64,000 nt of DNA, taken from Vigna angularis. Lineage: Eukaryota; Streptophyta; Magnoliopsida; Fabales; Fabaceae. This document shows, one piece after another, positions 57,678 through 64,000 of this stretch; the stretch's first letter is position 1; every line of letters begins with the position of its first letter. The stretch lies in the NCBI RefSeq assembly GCF_016808095.1, contig NC_068973.1, positions 32,110,077 through 32,174,076 of the forward strand, given 5' to 3'. The notes under the pieces are model-generated. The model had not been told where the DNA came from and ran no database searches. It worked only from the letters and a program-made list of their open reading frames with translations. Made by a program: the position numbers and the translations under genes.

Positions 57678-58133
57678 ATGGTGACCACGAGAAACATGAG
57701 CATGGACGATCCCGCTGAGATGATGCGCGTGCTACAACAAAAAATGGACGAGATGCAGCAACGTCATGAAGAAGAGATGGCGGCCGTAAAGGCCGACTGC
57801 GAAGCCCGGATAGCTCGGGAGATTGGGCGGATGGACGGGGGAGAGCGAGTGAAGGATAAAGGAAAGGGGGTGGAAGGAGAACGCCCGCCCCCGGATACCG
57901 AGGGCGATAGGACTTGGAGGCCTTCCGGATCGGAGGCAGAAGAAAGCAAGGCTAAATCGGTGCATGCGGAGAGCGCTGCCGAGGACGGACGAATGGTAGT
58001 CAAGTCGGAGCCTTCATCCACCTTATTACTTCCATTCACCCAGAACATAATGAATGTCCAAATCTCGGAGCAATTCATGGCTCCGCAGTTCAAAATGTAT
58101 AACGGGACAACGGACCCCGCGTCCCATATCTAG
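57678..58133 (+). pseudogene. Tat element gag N-terminal part, ended by an in-frame TAG
   Basis: ATG at 57678 (MVTTRNMSMDDPAEMM); the frame is open upstream to 57639 but only with a TTG codon inside the PBS, so the ATG is preferred. Coiled coil (VLQQKMDEMQQRHEEEMAAV), acidic/basic linker, then the start of the gag core (PQFKMYNGTTDPASH). The frame stops at TAG 58131-58133, and the next reading frame, which carries the rest of gag, is in phase with it. Confidence 0.75.
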
Positions 58134-58148
58134 ACATTCTCGAACGCG

Positions 58149-61100
58149 ATGGCGTTCCGAACAGGCAATGACGCCATTTGGTGCCGAGCATTCTCGCTCT
58201 CGTTGGAAGACGAAGCACTGGAATGGTTCAACACCCTCCCTCCTAATTCTATAGAAAACTTTGCTGGATTGAAACAACTATTCATCAAGCAATTCGCGGC
58301 CAGCAGCACCCAAGATTTGACCGTATTTGAATTGATGACCCTCAAGCAGGGGAAGGACGAAACACTGCGGACGTTTATGGATAGGTACCAGAAAACTGTC
58401 CGTCGCGTAAAAAGCCTGACCCCCGAGCTTGCCCTTCATTATATCCTGCCGGCCCTAAAGCCGGGACCGTTCAAGGATAGTGTCTGCAGGCATGCTCCTG
58501 AAACAATGGAGGAACTGAGGGAGAGAGCAGCTGACGAGATAAGGGTGGAGGAGATGAAACTCTCCTACAAAAAAGAGAATCAAGAAGTTAGGGGAGAAAA
58601 GACGGACGGTAATAAAACCGGTTCGTCGACGAGAAAAACGTTCGGCCTTAGACCCGGCGAGCAGAAGAAAGGACCCCGCTTCCAACAGTATACACCTTTG
58701 AACGCCTCAAGGGAGAAAATTCTCCGAGAGGCCCTGAGTGCAGAGCTGATAACGGAGCATGAAGGGCTCCCAACTTCGAAGAACGCTGACCGGAGCAAAC
58801 ACTGCTCCTACCACAAAAACATGGGTCACAGCACCGAAGAATGCTGGACCCTCAAAGACAAAATAGAGGAACTCATCCGGGCGAGAAAGCTCAAGAAATA
58901 CGTCCGAGACGAGCGCCCGTCGCAACCGACCGAACGGCATGCCCAGAGACCGGCCTACCATAAGGATAAGCCGCGGAACCCAAGAGCGGAGCGGCCCCGC
59001 TCGGAGAAGCGCCCGAGCCGAAGTCGAAGCCGCAGTCGGGAACGCCCCTTGAGGGGGCATATCAATACCATTTCCGGAGGATTCGCGGGAGGAGGATCAT
59101 CTTCCTCCGCCCGTAAACGCCATATTCGAGCCCTCCATTCCGTCCATCTGGTCGATAAGCCGCGCCGCTCCATGCCGCCTATCACCTTCTCGGACGAGGA
59201 CTTTCACGCCCCTGATCCCGACCAAGACGACCCAATGGTCGTAACGGCAGAAATAGCACGGTACGGGATAAGCAAAGTTCTGGTTGATCAAGGAAGTTCG
59301 GTCAACATCCTTTACTGGAAGACTTTCCTGCAGATGGATATCTCAGAAGATCTGATCGTCCCCTACGATAGGCAGATAGTGGGATTTGCAGGAGAGAGAG
59401 TTGACACGAGGGGATACGTGGAGTTGAGGACGAGGTTGGGGACCGGACGATCTAGCGAGGAGAAGAGGGTCCGGTATCTGCTGGTGGAGGCTAACACGTC
59501 ATACAACGTACTGCTCGGAAGGCCGTGCTTAAACGCTTTTGGAGCGATCGTCTCTACCCCCCACCTCACGATGAAGTACCCCTCCGAGAAGGGAACTATC
59601 TGTACGGTCCGGGCGGACCAGAAGACGGCACGAGAGTGCTACGCAGCGGGGTTGAAGTTGCACGTCCGTCCAATAAAAAGGCGGGCGGTCGGATCTGAGG
59701 TGGCCATGGCAGACCTCGACCCTAGGACAAATACCGAGGACCGCCTGGAACCTATTGGGGAAACCCAACCTATCTTGATAGGAAGGGAACCCGCTCAGAC
59801 CACCCTCATCGCCAGGGAGCTGAACCTTGAGATGGAAAAGGAGCTGAGGGCACTCCTATGGAAAAACCGGGATCTATTTGCGTGGACGGCAGCGGATATG
59901 CCGGGCATCCATCCCGCAGTAATGAGCCATAAGCTCTCGCTTTTCCAGAACGCTCGCCCCGTAGCCCAGAAGAAGCGGAGAATGGGCGAGGAGAAGCGTA
60001 AGGCTGTGGAAGAAGAGGTGGAGAAGTTGAGGAGAGCTGGTTTCGTCCGGGCAGTCACTTACACCACATGGCTAGCTAACGTGGTCATGGTGAAGAAGGC
60101 CAACGGGAAATGGCGCATGTGCACTGATTACACGGATCTGAACAAAGCCTGCCCGAAGGATTCACACCCCTTACCCAGCATTGACGCCCTGGTGGACGGC
60201 GCTTCCGGGCACCGAGTACTGAGCTTCCTAGATGCATATTTCGGGTATAACCAGATACCCATGTACGGGCCGGACATTGAAAAGACAGCATTCATTACGG
60301 AGAAGGCTAACTTCTGCTACGAGGTTATGCCGTTCGGCCTGAAGAATGCGGGGGCAACATATCAGCGCCTAATGGATAGAATCTTCCGTGACCAGATAGG
60401 TCGGTGCATGGATGTATATGTGGATGACATGGTGGTCCGGTCAGCAGACGTAGAGGGACACCTCAAGGACCTTGAGGAGGTTTTCCGCCAAGTAAGGAAA
60501 TTTGGCATGCGCTTAAACCCCGCAAAGTGTACGTTCGGGGTAGCAGCCGGAAAATTCTTGGGCTTCATGCTAACATCCAGGGGGATTGAGGCCAACTCGG
60601 ACAAGTGCGACGCGGTATTGCAAATGCAGAGTCCGGCCACCCTTAAGGAAGTGCAGAGACTGGTCGGACGCCTCACTGCTTTATCCCGGTTCATCCCCAA
60701 GTTGGCGGAGCGGATGAGGCCGGTCCTACGTAAGCTGAAGAAAGGGACCGGTCCGTCATGGGACGACGAATGTGAGCGAGCGTTCCAGGACGTCAGGACC
60801 CTCCTTAGCAACCCACCGGTCATGAGCCGACCGGTCCCAGGTGGAGATTTGCACATCTTCTTAGGAGTGTCCGAAACGGCCGTCAGCGCCGTATTGATGC
60901 AAGAACGGCCTCAGGCGAGGCTAGTTTACTTCGTGAGCCGCACGCTCTTAGACGCAGAAACCCGGTACCAGCGGGTAGAGAAGGTGGCCTTGGCTTTATT
61001 ACATGCCTCCAAAAGACTTCGTCCTTATTTCCAAAGCTATCAGGTCATAGTCCGGACAGACTTCCCAATCTCCAAAATCCTCAGGAAGCCAGACCTAGCC

Positions 61101-62921
61101 GGACGGATGGTGGCATGGGCGGTAGAGCTCTCAGAGTTCGGCTTGCGCTATGAACCGAGGGGATCGGTTAAAGGCCAACATTTGGCGGATTTCGCGGCCG
61201 AATTACCCCCTTCCGGCCAAGATGACTGGAACTTGTATGTAGATGGGGCTTCCGGCCGCTCGATCAGCGGGGCCGGCATCGTACTTGAAGGCCCCAATGG
61301 ATTCTTACTGGAGCATTCTTTGATATTCAAATTCAAAGTATCCAACAATCAGGCCGAGTACGAGGCCCTTGTGGCCGGCCTCGAGCTGGCAAAGGACATG
61401 GGGGTGAGGAGGATAACCTGTCGGACGGACTCTGAGCTGGTGGTGGGCCAAATGAATGGCAACTTCCAGGTCAGAGAGGAACGCCTTTTGCGGTACTACC
61501 AGAGAGCGACCGAGCTCGCCAGAGCGTTCGACAAAGTTGATATACAGCATATTCCCAGGGAACAAAACACGAGGGCGGACGTACTGTCCAAACTCAGTTC
61601 GGGAAAGGAAAAGGGGCAGTTGACTACTGTCGTACGGCAGGTTCTACTCCAGCCTTCCGTGGAATGCTCAGCGGTATCCGACGGAGGACAAGATTGGCGT
61701 GCAGGAATCCGTGAAGTCATGAACCGCCAGGATGGGGGGCGGATGGTAGGTCCGGGCGAAGCCAAGAGAGTCGCCCGTTATCTCATCGTGGGGGATGACT
61801 TGTACCGAAGGGGATTCTCCTCCCCCCTCCTTAAGTGCTTGGGGGCTGAAGAGGCATACTATGTCATGGACGAACTCCACAACGGCGTTTGTGGTCTCCA
61901 CACGGGCTGGAGGACGTTAAAAGCCCGGCTACTGAGAGCCGGGTATTATTGGCCTACCATGGAGGCGGACACAAGAGCGTTCGTCCAGAAGTGCATCCGC
62001 TGTCAAGAACATTCCAACAATTCCCACCTTCCCCCACATGCCCTACATTCAATATCATCCCCTTGGCCGTTCGCCCAATGGGGAATGGACATCGTAGGGC
62101 CGTTCCCAGCAGGGCGGGCGCAAAAGAAGTTCCTTTTGGTGGCAGTTGATTACTTCACCAAGTGGGTGGAGGCCGAACCTTTGGCAACCATCACGGCCGC
62201 CCAGGTCCAGAAGTTCTGTTGGAAATTGATATGTCGCTTCAGCCTCCCTCAGTCCATCATCACAGATAATGGCCGGCAGTTTATTGACAAAAAACTCGCC
62301 GAATTCTTCAAAGGGCTAGGGATCAAGCACATCACCAGCTCTGTAGAGCACCCCCAGACGAACGGTCAAGCAGAAGCAATGAACAAGACCATAGTCTCAG
62401 AACTTAAGCGGCGTTTGGGAGACAGGAAGGGAGCATGGGTGGACGAACTGCCCGAGGTCCTATGGGCCTATAGATGCACACCTCATGGAACCACAGGCGA
62501 GACCCCTTTCAACCTAACCTATGGTACTGATGCCATGTTGCCGGTTGAGCTGGGTGAACCGTCGCTAAGGCGGGAAGTTGAAGACCTGAACCTCAACGAC
62601 CAAGAGTTGAGGATCGAGTTGGACTCCCTGGACGAACGGCGAGACCGGGCGGCACTGAGAGCCGAAGCATGCAAGCGAATGGTCGAAAGAAAATACAACT
62701 CCAAGGTCCGGCCGAGAAGCTTCCAGGAGGGAGACCTAGTATGGAGAAAAGCGGGCGACGCCCGCCGAAACCCGGCACATGGAAAGCTCGCCGCTAAGTG
62801 GGAGGGGCCATTCAAGATACTGGAAGCCTTCGGAAACGGGGCCTACAGGCTGGAACGCATGGATGGACGTCCCATCACCAACACTTGGAACGCCACACAT
62901 TTGAAATTTTATTTTAGTTAA
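58149..62921 (+). CDS. Tat element gag C-terminal part and complete pol polyprotein
   Basis: 1,590 codons in the same frame as the preceding gag piece. Order by residue: gag core (AFSLSLEDEALEWFNTLPP, 1-150), a knuckle-like CSYHKNMGHSTEEC (about 220), Arg/Ser-rich linker (about 265-305), protease around VLVDQGSSVNILYW (about 377; DQGS instead of the usual DTG/DSG), reverse transcriptase with MCTDYTDLNKACPKD (about 656), MPFGLKNAGATYQ and YVDDM (about 757), RNase H, then a second RNase H of the archaeal type (LYVDGASGRSISGAG, about 1029; NNQAEYEALVAGLE), and integrase with the HHCC finger (about 1244-1285) and D,D,E at about 1314, 1373 and 1408 (WGMDIVGPF, TDNGRQF, QAEAMNKT). No chromodomain. 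The start ATG is internal; translation would have to pass the TAG just upstream. Confidence 0.9.
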   Translation: MAFRTGNDAIWCRAFSLSLEDEALEWFNTLPPNSIENFAGLKQLFIKQFAASSTQDLTVFELMTLKQGKDETLRTFMDRYQKTVRRVKSLTPELALHYILPALKPGPFKDSVCRHAPETMEELRERAADEIRVEEMKLSYKKENQEVRGEKTDGNKTGSSTRKTFGLRPGEQKKGPRFQQYTPLNASREKILREALSAELITEHEGLPTSKNADRSKHCSYHKNMGHSTEECWTLKDKIEELIRARKLKKYVRDERPSQPTERHAQRPAYHKDKPRNPRAERPRSEKRPSRSRSRSRERPLRGHINTISGGFAGGGSSSSARKRHIRALHSVHLVDKPRRSMPPITFSDEDFHAPDPDQDDPMVVTAEIARYGISKVLVDQGSSVNILYWKTFLQMDISEDLIVPYDRQIVGFAGERVDTRGYVELRTRLGTGRSSEEKRVRYLLVEANTSYNVLLGRPCLNAFGAIVSTPHLTMKYPSEKGTICTVRADQKTARECYAAGLKLHVRPIKRRAVGSEVAMADLDPRTNTEDRLEPIGETQPILIGREPAQTTLIARELNLEMEKELRALLWKNRDLFAWTAADMPGIHPAVMSHKLSLFQNARPVAQKKRRMGEEKRKAVEEEVEKLRRAGFVRAVTYTTWLANVVMVKKANGKWRMCTDYTDLNKACPKDSHPLPSIDALVDGASGHRVLSFLDAYFGYNQIPMYGPDIEKTAFITEKANFCYEVMPFGLKNAGATYQRLMDRIFRDQIGRCMDVYVDDMVVRSADVEGHLKDLEEVFRQVRKFGMRLNPAKCTFGVAAGKFLGFMLTSRGIEANSDKCDAVLQMQSPATLKEVQRLVGRLTALSRFIPKLAERMRPVLRKLKKGTGPSWDDECERAFQDVRTLLSNPPVMSRPVPGGDLHIFLGVSETAVSAVLMQERPQARLVYFVSRTLLDAETRYQRVEKVALALLHASKRLRPYFQSYQVIVRTDFPISKILRKPDLAGRMVAWAVELSEFGLRYEPRGSVKGQHLADFAAELPPSGQDDWNLYVDGASGRSISGAGIVLEGPNGFLLEHSLIFKFKVSNNQAEYEALVAGLELAKDMGVRRITCRTDSELVVGQMNGNFQVREERLLRYYQRATELARAFDKVDIQHIPREQNTRADVLSKLSSGKEKGQLTTVVRQVLLQPSVECSAVSDGGQDWRAGIREVMNRQDGGRMVGPGEAKRVARYLIVGDDLYRRGFSSPLLKCLGAEEAYYVMDELHNGVCGLHTGWRTLKARLLRAGYYWPTMEADTRAFVQKCIRCQEHSNNSHLPPHALHSISSPWPFAQWGMDIVGPFPAGRAQKKFLLVAVDYFTKWVEAEPLATITAAQVQKFCWKLICRFSLPQSIITDNGRQFIDKKLAEFFKGLGIKHITSSVEHPQTNGQAEAMNKTIVSELKRRLGDRKGAWVDELPEVLWAYRCTPHGTTGETPFNLTYGTDAMLPVELGEPSLRREVEDLNLNDQELRIELDSLDERRDRAALRAEACKRMVERKYNSKVRPRSFQEGDLVWRKAGDARRNPAHGKLAAKWEGPFKILEAFGNGAYRLERMDGRPITNTWNATHLKFYFS

Positions 62922-63026
62922 TTTCAATTATTTATTTTGATGTACTCCCACAATCAATCAAACAAAATATCTATTGTCTCCTGTGAAGCATCTTGTAGAA
63001 ATTTAGTAGAAAAATCGTTTCAGCGC

Positions 63027-63482
63027 AACTCTCGGCTCGATCGACCGAGGCACAAGGATCGTCCGCCCTACCAAACTCCAAGCCGGCGAGTGTTCCAACG
63101 AGAACAACTCTCGGCTTGGTTGGGCGACACCGCGAAAGTATCGTCCGCCCTACCAAACTCCAAGCCGGCGAGTGTTCCAACGAGAACAACTCTCGGCTTG
63201 GTTGGGCGACACCACAAAAGGATCGTCCGCCCTATCAAACTCCAAGCTGGCGAGTGTTCCAACGAGAACAACTCTCGGCTTGGTTGGGCGACACCGCAAA
63301 AGGATCGTCCGCCCTACCAAACTCCAAGCTGGCGAGTGTTCCAACGAGAACAGCTCTCGGCTTGGTTGGGCGACACCGCGAAAGTATTGTCCGCCCTACC
63401 AAAGTCCAAGCCGGCAAGTGTTCCAACAAGAAACAACTATCAGCTTGATGGGGCAACACCGCGAAAGGACCGTCCGCCCTAC
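63027..63482. repeat. 82-bp tandem array, five-plus copies, downstream of Tat pol
   Basis: Units start near 63055, 63137, 63219, 63301, 63383 and 63466 with GTCCGCCCTACCAAACTCCA and end with GGGCGACACCGC. Copies are highly similar, with the last ones more diverged. Open frames across it in all phases follow from the repeat having no stop and are not genes. Confidence 0.95.
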
Positions 63483-63764
63483 AAAACTCGGATAAAAAAT
63501 GAAGCGAGAAACTGAAGCTAAACGATACTGTTCGCCTCGGAAAGTCTCCATCAAGGCCGGACAATTAACTAAAGAAAAATTATCGCTAAAGGAATAACAG
63601 CGTACGTAAGGAAATGCACGAAACTCAAAAGGTCAGTGTATTAATCATTTGCGCTAAAAGGCGCCAAGATTTACAAAAAGACCGTCCGGCCAACATCTGG
63701 ACAACCCCAGACGTTAGACGGACGGTCGAAAGATACACGTCCAAAAAATTCAAAAGTAAAATTC
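63483..63764. other. 3' non-coding region of the Tat element
   Basis: No gene seen between the tandem array and the antisense ORF. It contains CCGTCCG/GGACGG words like those in the LTR. Confidence 0.5.
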
Positions 63765-64000
63765 CTAATTCTTTCCCCCGATGGCGGCCTCCGCAGCCGG
63801 CTCATTTTCTTCGGCGGCATTCAAATCCACGAGGACGCCATTGAAAACGTCCTTCTCTATATCCACGCCAAGAGCACAAGGATCCTGGACGCCCGCCAGA
63901 AGAGTCACTTGCCGAAGGGCTTTGTTGAAGCCCTCCTCATGTTCAAACAGGATGGTAGACTCCAACTCGGCAATTTGCTCCTTGGCCTTAGCCACTTCAA
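63765..64000 (-). CDS. Antisense ORF of the Tat element, C-terminal part (runs off the window)
   Basis: The minus strand is open from the window edge to a TAA at 63765-63767, with at least 77 codons visible. The visible protein is a coiled coil (EVAKAKEQIAELESTILF), then EEGFNKALRQVTLLAGVQDP, LGVDIEKDVFNGVLVDL and an alanine/glutamate-rich end. Some plant Tat-group elements carry an extra gene on the opposite strand between pol and the 3' LTR, often labelled 'putative gypsy type transposon'; position, orientation and sequence style fit. Its function is unknown. The start lies beyond the window (an internal Met at 63995 is not taken as the start). Confidence 0.65.
   Translation of the reverse strand, partial: EVAKAKEQIAELESTILFEHEEGFNKALRQVTLLAGVQDPCALGVDIEKDVFNGVLVDLNAAEENEPAAEAAIGGKN

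Larger units (their letters stand above)
56635..64000 (+). mobile_element. Tat-lineage Ty3/gypsy LTR retrotransposon, incomplete at the right edge
   Basis: A GC-rich element in AT-rich surroundings: 5' LTR, PBS, gag, long pol with protease, RT, RNase H, a second archaeal-type RNase H and integrase, then an 82-bp tandem array and an antisense ORF. The extra RNase H and the extra ORF after pol are traits of the plant Tat group (Ogre, Retand, Grande relatives). The 3' LTR is not in the window. Apart from one amber stop in gag, the coding region is open for over 1,700 codons, so the copy is probably fairly young; with one LTR only it cannot be dated. Confidence 0.9.

Noticed and set aside
58455..62927. 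Many minus-strand ORFs opposite the Tat pol gene
   Set aside because: They are shadows of the long GC-rich sense frame and carry no recognisable domains.
63027..63515. ORFs of 110-192 codons across the tandem array, and the thought of a CRISPR-like array
   Set aside because: The units are head-to-tail 82-bp tandem copies without unique spacers, inside a retrotransposon in a plant genome. The open frames come from the repeat itself.
1..64000. tRNA, rRNA, CRISPR arrays, prophage or bacterial operons
   Set aside because: None seen. The sequence is plant nuclear DNA and nothing with a tRNA cloverleaf or rRNA conservation was recognised by eye.

Overview
This is plant nuclear DNA, most likely from a legume (Vigna/Phaseolus/Glycine type; inferred from the look of the repeats, not proven). 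The evidence is AT-rich intergenic sequence with long AT and ATT microsatellites, plant Ty1/copia and Ty3/gypsy retrotransposons, CACTA, Mutator-like and PIF/Harbinger DNA transposons, GT-AG introns and plant-type TATA boxes. There are no operons, ribosome binding sites or bacterial genes. Only one intact host protein-coding gene is clear: a single-exon, charged, 343-residue protein of unknown function at 46.9-47.9 kb. The 5' end of a second host gene probably leaves the window at its left edge on the minus strand.

Layout. 0-13.3 kb: AT-rich intergenic DNA with a candidate minus-strand promoter at the edge, two non-autonomous CACTA-like elements (1.8-3.1 and 3.3-4.0 kb), a 200-bp ATT microsatellite and a possible 58-codon ORF at 9.87 kb. 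13.36-23.13 kb: a complete, recently inserted chromodomain Ty3/gypsy element with 2.5-kb LTRs, a GATTC target duplication and two in-frame stop codons in gag-pol. 25.5-30.8 kb: an old, frameshifted Ty1/copia element on the minus strand, interrupted by another retroelement fragment and with a TRIM-like block in its leader. 32.3-38.1 kb: one end of a CACTA transposon followed by minus-strand pieces of at least three unrelated host genes (UDP-xylose synthase, PRMT10-type arginine methyltransferase, MAP65) and probably a small zinc-finger protein, which looks like transposon gene capture. 38.1-41.5 kb: one LTR plus partial gag of a relative of the 13-kb gypsy element, on the minus strand. 41.8-43.2 kb: two neighbouring foldback elements with related ends, one with a perfect 9-bp target duplication.

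46.9-47.9 kb: the host gene. 48.86-54.79 kb: a 5.9-kb PIF/Harbinger element with TTA target duplications, a decayed transposase and Myb/SANT-type accessory ORF pieces, with a plant-transposon-protein pseudogene inside it. 55.14-56.12 kb: a Mutator-like element with a perfect 9-bp target duplication. 56.6-64.0 kb: a GC-rich Tat-lineage Ty3/gypsy element running off the right edge, with a 5' LTR, PBS, gag (one amber stop), a long intact pol with a second archaeal-type RNase H, an 82-bp tandem array and an antisense ORF.

How the parts relate: almost everything between the host genes is transposon on transposon. The elements most worth attention are the gene-capturing CACTA, the young chromovirus, the Harbinger element with its duplicated accessory ORF, and the Tat element with its array and antisense gene.
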